From positions 1 through 56,035 of the forward strand of contig CAMMYS010000020.1 of NCBI GenBank assembly GCA_946528555.1: a stretch of DNA of 56,035 nt, given 5' to 3'. Both the position numbers and the translations under genes were made by a program. Shown here piece by piece: positions 1 through 7,706 of the stretch (positions are counted from its first letter, which is position 1; each line of letters opens with the position of its first letter). A model generated the notes under the pieces. It had not been told where the DNA came from. It searched no databases and was given only the letters and a program-made list of their open reading frames with translations. This DNA comes from an uncultured Mycoplasmatota bacterium (lineage in GTDB: Bacteria > Bacillota_I > Bacilli_A > RF39 > UBA660).

Positions 1-44
1 ATTGTATATATAGTAAACAAATCATCTTTAAGTTTTTTATTCAT
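1..44 (-). CDS. Partial N-terminus of the gene after the ABC ATPase, probably its permease
   Basis: An ATG at 44-42 opens a frame that begins MNKKLKDDLFTIYT and runs off the left edge. It overlaps the last codons and stop of the ABC ATPase gene by 8 bases. A second ATG directly upstream at 47-45 is in the same frame and could be the start instead. Tight coupling of this kind is usual for an ATPase and its membrane permease in BcrAB-type exporters, so a permease is the best guess. Only about 14 codons are visible and no membrane segment has begun, so the function is inferred from position alone. Confidence 0.5.
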   Translation of the reverse strand, partial: MNKKLKDDLFTIYT

Positions 45-912
45 CATTATTTACCATATCAAAAAATTCTTTTTCAATAGTATTTTCTTTTTCATATATT
101 CTGTAAACATTTATATTATTAAATATTAATTCTCTATTTAATCTACTAATCGTAGCATCAGATTCATATACTTCTAATTCTTCATTAATACAATAATTAC
201 TTAATAATAATTTTGCTTTAGAAAAATCATCTACTTCAAATATAATATTTCTTTTAGAAACATTTTTATCTATCTTTTTAATATCTACTATTTGACCATT
301 ATTAATGAATATTACTTTATCACATAAACTTTCTATTTCAGATAACATATGTGAAGATATAATAATTGTTGTATCTTTCATATTTTTTAATATATCAAAT
401 ATCTTTTTAACACCAGTTGGATCAAGACCATTTGTTGGTTCATCCAAAATAAGTATTTTAGGCTTATTTATGAGTGATTGCGCTATTCCTAACCTTTCTT
501 TCATTCCTAGCGAATAAGTCTTAAATTTGCGTCCTAAATACTTTTCCATTTCAACTATCTTAACTATTTCTTCTACACTTTCATCTGATATATTTTTAAA
601 CATTGATTTAAATATTTCCAAGTTTTTAGAACCACTAATATTTTTATATAAATCTGGTGTCTCAATTAACGTTCCAACAATAGACATAGCTTTTTCAAAT
701 TCAATATTAAGATTATAATCATAATAATAAATATCTCCACTATCCATAGAATATAAACCTGTCATTATTTTTAACAATGTAGATTTACCTGCTCCATTTT
801 TACCAACTAATCCTACTATTTCTCCTTCATATATATCAAAACTAATATCTTTTAGTATCTCTTTACCACCAATTTTTTTATTCAAATTTCTTACTCTAAT
901 ACTTCTTTCCAT
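37..912 (-). CDS. ABC transporter ATP-binding protein, BcrA/antibiotic-exporter type
   Basis: This is a complete 291-residue nucleotide-binding subunit. Walker A GKNGAGKST lies near residues 37-45, the signature region SLGMKERLGIAQ near 135, and Walker B ILILDEPTNGLDP follows, then a switch His in SSHMLSEIE. The length, the SLGM signature and the extended C-terminal part fit the BcrA/DrrA branch that powers export of lipids or peptide antibiotics; the substrate cannot be read. The ATG at 912 is preferred over a GTG six bases upstream because AAGGAAGG sits five bases before it. The gene overlaps the next frame by 8 bases, which suggests translational coupling with a permease beyond the window edge. 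Confidence 0.9.
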   Translation of the reverse strand: MERSIRVRNLNKKIGGKEILKDISFDIYEGEIVGLVGKNGAGKSTLLKIMTGLYSMDSGDIYYYDYNLNIEFEKAMSIVGTLIETPDLYKNISGSKNLEIFKSMFKNISDESVEEIVKIVEMEKYLGRKFKTYSLGMKERLGIAQSLINKPKILILDEPTNGLDPTGVKKIFDILKNMKDTTIIISSHMLSEIESLCDKVIFINNGQIVDIKKIDKNVSKRNIIFEVDDFSKAKLLLSNYCINEELEVYESDATISRLNRELIFNNINVYRIYEKENTIEKEFFDMVNNDE

Positions 913-1074
913 ACTCACCTTCCTTAATGATGAGTATATTAATGTTAATAAATAAAATCAAATCAACAAATCTAAAAAATTATTGTTAATAATTAGTTAA
1001 TAATTATATTTTTATATAATGAAAAATTATTTATATGTTAATAATTTGTTATTAAATATCTTTTTTATACAAAA

Positions 1075-1107
1075 TAAAAAAACTTATAAAATTTATAAGT
1101 TTTTTTA
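1075..1107 (-). terminator. Intrinsic terminator of the coiled-coil VELSDPI protein operon
   Basis: Inverted arms AACTTATAAA (1081-1090) and TTTATAAGTT (1092-1101) are flanked by an A-run at 1074-1082, which reads as a U-tract on the minus strand. It sits directly after the stop at 1112. The stem is AT-rich and the loop very short, and a T-run on the other side would let it work in both directions. The rest of 913-1111 is AT-rich and shows no other gene. Confidence 0.7.
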
Positions 1108-1111
1108 ATAA

Positions 1112-3073
1112 CTATTTCTTTTTAGTTAATCCACCTTTTTCGATTACTTTACCTATACCATAACCAGCTAGTAACATTTGAACAGTTCCTGCATTTGCTA
1201 TTAAGTATACTAATCCTGTAACAGCAGCTACTCCCATAACTGTTAATAATACTTTACCAGCTTTTGGTAATTTACCTTTGATTTTAGGAATTAATCTTTC
1301 TTTTGGTTTCTTTTCCATACTATCCCCCTTCTTTTCTGCTAGTTCATCATCTTCATCATCCGGAATTGGATCAGATAATTCTACATCAGCATCTATAACT
1401 TCACCTAAATCTACATCTTTATCTTTATCTTCTTCGTCCTTAATTGGATCGCTTAAGTCAACATCTTTGTCTTCTTCATCCTCAATTGGATCAGATAATT
1501 CTACATCTTCTTCATCTTTAATTGGGTCAGATAATTCTACATCACCTTTCTCAATTTCATCTAAAGTATGACCTTCAGTTGCTTCTTTTAATACAGTTCT
1601 ATCGAATTTTAATGTTCCATTTCTTAATTCTTCTAATTTTTTCATACCAACTGTAATATTAGCATTAGAATTAATTAATGATTCATATTTACCATTAAGA
1701 ATACCTTTTTCAATATTTTCTTTACCCTTTTCATATGTTTCAAGAGAATACTCATATCTACCTTTTAATTCATTCTTTTCTTTTAATTCGCTCATTGCTG
1801 TATCTAATTCTTTAGTATAGAAAGTAATTGTACTATCTACACGTTTAGAAATCTTTTCTTTATCTTTTAATTCTTTTGGTGATAAAGCAATAATTTCTCT
1901 CTTATTAGCTTTAGCAAATTTCTTAAGATCATTTTCATTAGCATTTCCTAAGATATAATTAATTCTTAAAACATTTTCTTCTTTTTCAATTATTTCTTTA
2001 GAAATTGCTTCAACTTTTTCTCTATTACTCTTAATAGCAGTTCTCATTTGACTAATACTTGCATTCTTAATACCTTTAATATTCTCTGTAACTTTTCTAG
2101 TTGTTCTATAAGCACTTTGAATATTTTCAATATCAGCAATAATATCTAGTGCAGCACTATCACTACCAGATGCTGCTTTTGCATGAGCAACTTTCTTATC
2201 AAATGCATTCTTAGTATTTAATGCTACTAAATTCTCTTCAAGTAGTCTAATATCTTCAAGGCTCATCTTCATGATATCGCCATAAGTATTAACTCCTTTA
2301 ACTGCTTCTTCAAATTTTTTCTCTAATTCATCACGAATATCTTTAATTTCTTGATTTGGATCTGGTGCATTAGGAACTTCAATTCTGTCTATATTAACAA
2401 AACTTTCATATCCTTCTACATAATCTCCATATATTAAATCAGTTAATTTTTCATTTAGAACTTCTAATTCATTTCTAATTTGATTTCTTTCTTTAACTAA
2501 TTCTTGAATATAAGCATATAAATTATTGAACTTTTCTACATTAGCATTAGTAGTACTACGATCTAATCTAGCTTTATCTCTTTGATTACGTAAAGCATCA
2601 TCTTTATTAAATCTAATAGCAGCTTCCTCAGTTAAATAAATATGTCTTAAATCCATTTCTTCATTTACATTATCAGTAACATAATTATTTCTACCTTTAT
2701 CAATTGGGAAACCAGCTAGATATGCATATTTTAATAATTCATCTAATCTTTCTTCTATTTCAGTTTGTTTTTCAACAAGTTCTGATTTCTTTTGATCATA
2801 TTGAGTTACATAACTACGACCGTCTTTTCTTTTTCTATTAGCAACAACTCTTACTCTTGCTGTAAGATTATCTAATAGATTTTCTATTTCTGCTGCTTTA
2901 TCAAAATCATAACTCTTTCTATCTGCATTAAACTTTTCTTCAACTTGTTGAAGAATATTTTTACGATATTCTAAGTCTTTTTGAGATAAACCAGCAAGTG
3001 TAGCATCATCTAACTCCTCATTATAATCACGTAGAAATTCTAAAATATCTAATTTATCTAAATCTAAATGCAT
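1112..3073 (-). CDS. Coiled-coil protein with acidic V[ED]LSDPI repeats and C-terminal membrane segments
   Basis: The product is 653 residues and I do not recognise a named family. About 470 residues are highly charged helix with heptad-like spacing. A short acidic repeat tract follows, with four copies of V[ED]LSDPI separated by DEED-type spacers plus one degenerate VDLGEVI. Then comes a basic stretch and a hydrophobic C-terminus (VLLTVMGVAAVTGLVYLIA, then a second weaker segment) ending in KKK. A tail-anchored protein with a large cytoplasmic coiled coil is the simplest reading. GAGGAGGA precedes the ATG. It is the last gene of a three-gene operon behind an AAA+ ATPase and a DUF1292-like protein. 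A second protein in the window (41811-43241) has a matching VELSAPI repeat. Confidence 0.85.
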   Translation of the reverse strand: MHLDLDKLDILEFLRDYNEELDDATLAGLSQKDLEYRKNILQQVEEKFNADRKSYDFDKAAEIENLLDNLTARVRVVANRKRKDGRSYVTQYDQKKSELVEKQTEIEERLDELLKYAYLAGFPIDKGRNNYVTDNVNEEMDLRHIYLTEEAAIRFNKDDALRNQRDKARLDRSTTNANVEKFNNLYAYIQELVKERNQIRNELEVLNEKLTDLIYGDYVEGYESFVNIDRIEVPNAPDPNQEIKDIRDELEKKFEEAVKGVNTYGDIMKMSLEDIRLLEENLVALNTKNAFDKKVAHAKAASGSDSAALDIIADIENIQSAYRTTRKVTENIKGIKNASISQMRTAIKSNREKVEAISKEIIEKEENVLRINYILGNANENDLKKFAKANKREIIALSPKELKDKEKISKRVDSTITFYTKELDTAMSELKEKNELKGRYEYSLETYEKGKENIEKGILNGKYESLINSNANITVGMKKLEELRNGTLKFDRTVLKEATEGHTLDEIEKGDVELSDPIKDEEDVELSDPIEDEEDKDVDLSDPIKDEEDKDKDVDLGEVIDADVELSDPIPDDEDDELAEKKGDSMEKKPKERLIPKIKGKLPKAGKVLLTVMGVAAVTGLVYLIANAGTVQMLLAGYGIGKVIEKGGLTKKK

Positions 3074-3075
3074 AC

Positions 3076-3333
3076 CTATTCCTCCTCTGATTCAGAATAT
3101 GTTTCTAAATTTATATTATTTGCAAATAATGGTAATATTTTATTTAAAAAATCATCGCCTTCAACAACTTCTATACCATCATCGAAATTTTCAAACACTG
3201 TATATTTAGCTCCAAATGTTTTTTCATTTTCCATTTCATTACATAAACAATATTCATGTCCATTATAATTAATAGTATCTAATACACAATATAATTTATC
3301 TTGTGCTTCAAAAACATCATCTTTCTCTATCAT
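3076..3333 (-). CDS. Small acidic protein, DUF1292-like
   Basis: An 85-residue acidic protein starting MIEKDDVFEAQDKLYCVLDTINYNG. The N-terminal beta-rich part resembles the DUF1292/YrzB family, whose biochemical role is unknown. The longer frame to 3357 would begin inside the preceding gene. The ATG at 3333 is chosen because AAAGGAG stands seven bases before it. It lies 13 bases after the AAA+ gene and 2 bases before the coiled-coil gene, so the three are probably co-transcribed and could act together. The DUF1292 assignment is by eye. Confidence 0.75.
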   Translation of the reverse strand: MIEKDDVFEAQDKLYCVLDTINYNGHEYCLCNEMENEKTFGAKYTVFENFDDGIEVVEGDDFLNKILPLFANNINLETYSESEEE

Positions 3334-3346
3334 ACTAACTCTCCTT

Positions 3347-4357
3347 TTAATTCTCATTCAAATCAACATTTTCTTCATTGATTAAATCTTTAAATAATAT
3401 TTTAAAGTTTTCTAATCCTTTAGCTTTAGAGTCTTCATAAACCACTTTAGTTCTCTTAATAGCTTTATAAAAATGTTTTATTCTAACTTCTTTAGCGTTT
3501 TCGTATAATGCCATAGAAAATGCACTCATTACTATTGTTAAAGCAACATCTGGATATCTATTACCTATTTCATATATTCTTTTATATTCATCTGTTAAAT
3601 CAACAATAAACTTAAATAATTTTTCTTTAATAAAATCAGTATATGCTAATTTTATTCCTGTTCTTTTTTCATATTTAGGATATGTTCCCATTAAAATTTC
3701 AACACATTGTTCTTGCGTAGGTTCTTCTACATCTACTTTTAAGAAACGTCTTAAGAAAGCTCTATCTCTTAAAATGTATGCTTCATATTCTTCATATGTA
3801 GTAGCGCCTATCATTTTAATGTCTCCTCTATCTAGTCCTGGTTTTAACATATTAGCAAAGTCTATACTCATATTAGATGTATTTCTATTAACAAGTAAGT
3901 GTACTTCATCTATGAATAATATAATATTCTTTTTAGTTTTAAGTTCACTAACTAATAGTTGTAATCTATTCTCTGTTTGTCCTTCACTAACTGTTTCACC
4001 AAGTAAACTTGATATATTGACTTTTATTAGTTCATATGGTTTTAAGGCATCTGGAATTGTTCCATTTACCATTCTATAACCAATTCCTTCAACTATAGCT
4101 GTTTTACCTACACCAGCTTTACCTACTAAAAGAGCACTTTTTTCAGGGGTTAATAAAATCTCAATTGTTTGTTCTATTTCATAGTCTCTTCCAATAGCTG
4201 GATTAGTAACATATTCTTTTTTACTAAGGTTCTCACCATAAGTCTCCAGAATACTAACTTTAGGAGGCTTTGTTGGTGTCTCAACTTCTTTATTTTCAGT
4301 TTTAGTTGAATTAGGACCAAAATCTTCAAATTCTAGTATCTCTAACCCTTTATTCAT
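3347..4357 (-). CDS. Single-module AAA+ ATPase of the ClpA/ClpB D1 type
   Basis: The 336-residue product has one AAA+ module. Walker A is GKAGVGKT, Walker B is [10 protein letters not shown], sensor 1 lies in [11 protein letters not shown], and a putative arginine finger follows in RDRAFLRRF. These match the first ATPase module of ClpA/ClpB (unfoldases of Hsp100 type). There is no Clp N-domain repeat, no middle domain, no second AAA module and no ClpP-docking loop that I can see. The ATG at 4357 follows GAGGAGG by five bases and is preferred over the more upstream frame start. The operon partners are a DUF1292-like protein and a coiled-coil membrane protein, so an ATPase remodelling or assembling that coiled-coil protein is plausible but is inference. 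Confidence 0.85.
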   Translation of the reverse strand: MNKGLEILEFEDFGPNSTKTENKEVETPTKPPKVSILETYGENLSKKEYVTNPAIGRDYEIEQTIEILLTPEKSALLVGKAGVGKTAIVEGIGYRMVNGTIPDALKPYELIKVNISSLLGETVSEGQTENRLQLLVSELKTKKNIILFIDEVHLLVNRNTSNMSIDFANMLKPGLDRGDIKMIGATTYEEYEAYILRDRAFLRRFLKVDVEEPTQEQCVEILMGTYPKYEKRTGIKLAYTDFIKEKLFKFIVDLTDEYKRIYEIGNRYPDVALTIVMSAFSMALYENAKEVRIKHFYKAIKRTKVVYEDSKAKGLENFKILFKDLINEENVDLNEN

Positions 4358-4377
4358 CAAATCCTCCTCACATGGTA

Positions 4378-4406
4378 ATTTTACCAAAAAATGGGCAAAA
4401 AGTCTA
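4378..4406 (-). promoter_or_regulatory. Candidate promoter of the AAA+/DUF1292/coiled-coil operon
   Basis: On the minus strand, TAGACT (4406-4401) and TAAAAT (4383-4378) are separated by 17 bases. The predicted start of transcription is about 14 bases before the ATG at 4357 and leaves room for the GAGGAGG ribosome site. The -35 matches only four of six consensus bases. Confidence 0.4.
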
Positions 4407-4415
4407 TATTTTTTA

Positions 4416-4444
4416 TTGACAAACAAAAATACTTGTCATATAAT
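4416..4444 (+). promoter_or_regulatory. Consensus sigma-A promoter of tRNA-Asn
   Basis: TTGACA (4416-4421) and TATAAT (4439-4444) are separated by exactly 17 bases, a perfect housekeeping promoter. It lies 22 bases before the mature tRNA 5' end. Confidence 0.9.
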
Positions 4445-4466
4445 TAAATACGTGAACAAAAAAAGT

Positions 4467-4542
4467 GCCCGATTAGCTCAGTCGGTAGAGCGCACGGCTG
4501 TTAACCGTTAGGTCGTAGGTTCGAGTCCTACATCGGGCGCCA
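4467..4542 (+). tRNA. tRNA-Asn (anticodon GTT) with encoded CCA
   Basis: The acceptor arm GCCCGAT (4467-4473) pairs with ATCGGGC (4532-4538), followed by discriminator G and encoded CCA (4540-4542). The D arm is GCTC/GAGC, the anticodon loop is CTGTTAA with anticodon GTT, and the T arm is GTAGG-TTCGAGT-CCTAC. The top pair of the anticodon stem (27-43) looks mismatched (C/T); the other four pairs are intact. The gene stands alone between two minus-strand operons, with its own promoter and terminator. Confidence 0.96.
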
Positions 4543-4552
4543 TTTTATAAAT

Positions 4553-4575
4553 AACCAAGATATCTTGGTTTTTTT
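4553..4575 (+). terminator. Intrinsic terminator after tRNA-Asn
   Basis: A perfect palindrome AACCAAGATATCTTGGTT (4553-4570) is followed by a T-run at 4569-4575, starting ten bases after the CCA end. Confidence 0.9.
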
Positions 4576-4594
4576 GTTGCATAAAAAATAGAGA

Positions 4595-5965
4595 CTAATT
4601 AATAATCTCTATTCTTTCAGCATCTGCTTTTGCCATAGTTATTTTAACTAAATATCTAGACATTTCATCTGGTTCATAAATAACACCATCTTTAATGTCA
4701 CTAATATAAGTACTTAATCTATCTCTGCTATCAATCTTTAATGAGATATAAACGATATTAGATGATTTCTTAATATAATAATCATAATATGCTTCATAGT
4801 ATTTAACTTCTACTTTAACTTTACCAAGCATATTTTCATCATAATCAACAATATATTGTGTATCATAATTAGCATTAAATACAAAATTTAATTTCTTATC
4901 AGGATCACTTGGAATATTATATGTATCATACTTAGTAGTCATAGAATATTTTTCACTAACATCTTCTACTGTTTTAATAGAATTTAATTTATTAACAAAT
5001 AAAACTATTCCAAGAGCTATTAATCCAACACATACAAATGAAATAACTAAATTTAATACAACTCTATTCTTTTTATGGAATACTGCTCTATTAACCATTA
5101 CTACTATCCATAATAATAAGAAATCAGCAGCACCAGCGGCAATAATAAGTCCTATGAATTTAACACCATCTAAATATGCAAATCCACATGCTATAGCAAG
5201 AACTGTTGCCCATAACCATAAGAATATTAATAATACAGTTAATATAGTACCAAGAGTTACTAATATAATTCTCTTTCTTCTTGCTTCTTTAGATTCAAAA
5301 ATATGAGTTTCTTCTATTTTTTCAATTGTTTCAGGAACTACTTCTTCAATATCTTCTATAGTTTCTTCAACAATACTTTTCTTCTCTTCTTTTCTTTTAG
5401 CTTTTTCTTCTTTTTCTTTTTCCTTTAACTTCTTATTTTCTTCTTTTAAGAATTTCTTTTGTTCTTTCTTAGCTTTCTTAAGATCTTTCTTTTCTTCTGT
5501 AGAAGCATTCTTCATTTTCTCTTTAAGTTTTTTATCTTCTTCTTTTTGTTTCTCTTTTGCTTCTTTCTTTGCTAATCTTAATTCTTCTCTTTCTTTTTTT
5601 AATTCTTCTCTAGCTAATCTTTTTTCTTCTTTTAATAATTCTTTTTCTTTTCTTTTTTCTTCTTTTAATTTATTCTTTTCTTCAATTTCTTCTGGATTCT
5701 TAGCAGTTAAATCTTTACTAATAAAACTAAAAAATCTATTAAATACATTTTCTTTCTTTTCTTTAGATTTTATTTCTTCAATTTCTCTTTCTGCTACTTC
5801 TTTAACTGGACCTATTTCTTTTAAGATAACAGTTATTTTTTTCTTATTAGCTAATCCATCATCAATTATATTTCTATATTTATCCAAAACAAAATCTCTA
5901 TCCTTTGGCTTTAGGACAGATAATTCTTTTTCTAAATTAGTTAAGAATCTTTTATCTTTCTTCAT
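4595..5965 (-). CDS. Membrane protein with N-terminal HAAS/DUF1700-like domain and Lys/Glu-rich helix
   Basis: The 456-residue product starts MKKDKRFLTNLEKELSVLKP. The first 70 residues resemble the HAAS/DUF1700 helical domain found at the N-terminus of regulator-linked membrane proteins. About 130 residues of almost pure Lys/Glu charged helix follow, then three to four hydrophobic segments and a beta-rich C-terminal part of about 120 residues that would face outside. The ATG at 5965 is chosen because AAGGGG precedes it by seven bases; a TTG two codons upstream is less likely. It has no close operon partner here: tRNA-Asn lies downstream and Hsp20 is divergent. The function is unknown. Confidence 0.8.
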   Translation of the reverse strand: MKKDKRFLTNLEKELSVLKPKDRDFVLDKYRNIIDDGLANKKKITVILKEIGPVKEVAEREIEEIKSKEKKENVFNRFFSFISKDLTAKNPEEIEEKNKLKEEKRKEKELLKEEKRLAREELKKEREELRLAKKEAKEKQKEEDKKLKEKMKNASTEEKKDLKKAKKEQKKFLKEENKKLKEKEKEEKAKRKEEKKSIVEETIEDIEEVVPETIEKIEETHIFESKEARRKRIILVTLGTILTVLLIFLWLWATVLAIACGFAYLDGVKFIGLIIAAGAADFLLLWIVVMVNRAVFHKKNRVVLNLVISFVCVGLIALGIVLFVNKLNSIKTVEDVSEKYSMTTKYDTYNIPSDPDKKLNFVFNANYDTQYIVDYDENMLGKVKVEVKYYEAYYDYYIKKSSNIVYISLKIDSRDRLSTYISDIKDGVIYEPDEMSRYLVKITMAKADAERIEIIN

Positions 5966-6042
5966 AAGCAAACCCCTTAAAACATTTATATGATATTCTA
6001 AAATGCCCTATTTGTCAATAAAAATTAATTTTTTTAAAAATA

Positions 6043-6069
6043 TTAGCACTCACTATTGACAAGTGCTAA
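6043..6069. promoter_or_regulatory. CIRCE operator (HrcA site)
   Basis: TTAGCACTC-N9-AAGTGCTAA matches the CIRCE inverted repeat TTAGCACTC-N9-GAGTGCTAA with a single mismatch in the right arm. It overlaps the -35 of the Hsp20 promoter, the position expected for repression by HrcA. The hrcA gene itself is not in the window. Confidence 0.92.
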
Positions 6070-6083
6070 TTATTGAGTATAAT
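6056..6083 (+). promoter_or_regulatory. Promoter of the Hsp20 gene
   Basis: TTGACA (6056-6061) and TATAAT (6078-6083) are separated by 16 bases. The -35 box lies inside the CIRCE element, so binding of HrcA would block RNA polymerase. AAGGAG at 6093-6098 is the ribosome site. Confidence 0.88.
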
Positions 6084-6108
6084 TATAGTTGTAAGGAGAT
6101 GAGTAATA

Positions 6109-6504
6109 ATGAGTTTATTACCAAGTAGATTTTATTTAGATGATTTCTTTGATGATTTTCCTACAATGCCAAGAATGCCTAAGATGGATATGAAATGTGA
6201 TGTCTATGAAAAGAAAGGAAACATTCATATTGATATGGATGTTCCAGGATACAATAAAGAAGACATTAAACTTGATGTAGAAGATGGTATTCTTACTATT
6301 GAAGCTACTATGAATAATGAACATGAAGATGAGGAAAAGAACTATATTCGTAAAGAAAGAATCACAGGATCATTCAAAAGACAATTTAATGTTGGCAATG
6401 TAAAAGAAAATGAAATCAACGCTAAATTTAATAACGGTGTATTAAAAATCTCTTTCCCAAAAGAAACAAAGAAAGAATCAAAGAAATTCATAGAAATAAA
6501 ATAA
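6109..6504 (+). CDS. Hsp20/alpha-crystallin family small heat-shock protein
   Basis: This is a 131-residue ATP-independent holdase that binds unfolding proteins in the cytoplasm. A short Phe/Asp-rich N-terminus (FYLDDFFDDF) is followed by the alpha-crystallin domain, visible as DVYEKKGNIHIDMDVPGYNKEDIKLDVEDG, then RITGSFKRQF and the closing GVLKISFPK that ends the domain. The length is normal for a bacterial Hsp20. It is a single-gene unit with a CIRCE-overlapped promoter and a strong terminator, so control by HrcA and heat is expected. Many Firmicutes put only groE and dnaK under CIRCE, so Hsp20 in this regulon is slightly unusual. Confidence 0.95.
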   Translation: MSLLPSRFYLDDFFDDFPTMPRMPKMDMKCDVYEKKGNIHIDMDVPGYNKEDIKLDVEDGILTIEATMNNEHEDEEKNYIRKERITGSFKRQFNVGNVKENEINAKFNNGVLKISFPKETKKESKKFIEIK

Positions 6505-6517
6505 ATATAAAAAAAGA

Positions 6518-6545
6518 AAAGGAACTATTTAATAGTTCCTTTTTT
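6518..6545. terminator. Bidirectional terminator between hsp20 and ychF
   Basis: AGGAACTAT (6520-6528) pairs with ATAGTTCCT (6532-6540). T-rich sequence follows on the plus side and an A-rich run precedes it, so it can end both the Hsp20 transcript and the minus-strand ychF transcript. Confidence 0.85.
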
Positions 6546-6599
6546 ATTTTGTAAATTTACAAAAATATATATTTTGATTTTACAAGCATAATGTAAATA

Positions 6600-7706
6600 T
6601 TATTTAGTTACATTAAATCTGAAATAACAAATATCTCCATCTTGCATTAAATAATCTTTTCCTTCAAGTCTTGCTTTTCCAGCTTCCTTAACCTTTAATT
6701 CACTACCACATTCTATTAAATCATCATAACTCATAACTTCTGCTTTAATAAATCCTTTTTCAAAATCAGTATGAATAATACCAGCACATTCAGGAGCTTT
6801 CATACCATCTTTAAAAGTCCAAGCTCTTACTTCATCCTTACCTACTGTGAAGAATGTTTTAAGTCCAAGCATATGATATGTAACATGAATTAATTGATCT
6901 AAACCACTATTAGCAATTCCTAAATCTTTTAAGAATGCTTCTTTTTCTTCATCATTTAAATCACATAATTCACTTTCAATCTTAGCACACATAAGAACTA
7001 CACTAGCATTTTGAATACCCGCTATTGTTCTTACTTCTTCTACATATTTATTTTCTGGTCCTAATAAATCATCTTCACTTACATTTGCTAAATAAATAAA
7101 TGGTTTATTAGTAATTAAGTTATATGTTTTTAATAATTTTTCTTCTTTTTCATCAAAATCTACTAATCTAAGCATAAAGCCATTATCTAGATTTTCTTTT
7201 GCTTTTTTAAGTAATGCAACTTCAAATAAAGAATCTTTATCATTTGTAGTAACAGCTTTCTTCTCTATCTTAGAAAGCCTATTTTCTATTATTTCTAAAT
7301 CACTTAACATTAATTCATAATTAACAATTTCAATATCTCTTCTAGGATCAATATTTCCTTCAACATGAATAATGTCTTTATTTTCAAAGCATCTAACAAC
7401 TTGAACAATAGCATCAACTTCTCTAATATTAGCTAGGAACTTATTTCCTAAACCTTCTCCATTAGATGCTCCTTTAACTAAACCAGCTATATCAATAAAC
7501 TCATATTGAGTTGGTATTAATCTTTCAGGACTATACATCTCATTTAAAACATCTAATCTTTTGTCTGGAACAGTAACTACTCCAACATTAGGATCTATTG
7601 TCGCAAATGGATAGTTTGCTGCTAAAATATTCTTTTTTGTAATTGCATTAAATAATGTGCTCTTTCCTACATTAGGAAGACCAATGATTCCTGCTTTAAG
7701 CGCCAT
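6600..7706 (-). CDS. ychF: Redox-regulated ribosome-binding ATPase YchF
   Basis: The 368-residue length is standard. The G1 motif GLPNVGKST sits at the N-terminus, with an Obg-type [11 protein letters not shown]3 region, then an alpha-helical insert and a C-terminal TGS domain ([23 protein letters not shown]). The YchF branch prefers ATP because the canonical NKxD is altered; here the region reads NVSEDD. In other bacteria it binds ribosomes and affects stress responses. It overlaps the end of the AbgT-like gene by 11 bases and sits at the end of the soj-spo0J-DUF951 group, a gene order also seen near oriC in Bacillus. Confidence 0.96.
   Translation of the reverse strand: MALKAGIIGLPNVGKSTLFNAITKKNILAANYPFATIDPNVGVVTVPDKRLDVLNEMYSPERLIPTQYEFIDIAGLVKGASNGEGLGNKFLANIREVDAIVQVVRCFENKDIIHVEGNIDPRRDIEIVNYELMLSDLEIIENRLSKIEKKAVTTNDKDSLFEVALLKKAKENLDNGFMLRLVDFDEKEEKLLKTYNLITNKPFIYLANVSEDDLLGPENKYVEEVRTIAGIQNASVVLMCAKIESELCDLNDEEKEAFLKDLGIANSGLDQLIHVTYHMLGLKTFFTVGKDEVRAWTFKDGMKAPECAGIIHTDFEKGFIKAEVMSYDDLIECGSELKVKEAGKARLEGKDYLMQDGDICYFRFNVTK

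Noticed and set aside
1370..1545. Short direct DNA repeats that might suggest a CRISPR array
   Set aside because: The repeat units are in frame, unevenly spaced and encode the V[ED]LSDPI peptide; there are no unique spacers of constant length and no cas genes.
1278..1571. Plus-strand open frame of 97 codons rich in Ser
   Set aside because: It is the antisense of the acidic VELSDPI repeat tract of the minus-strand gene; Ser codons are the complement of Glu/Asp codons and no ribosome site precedes it.
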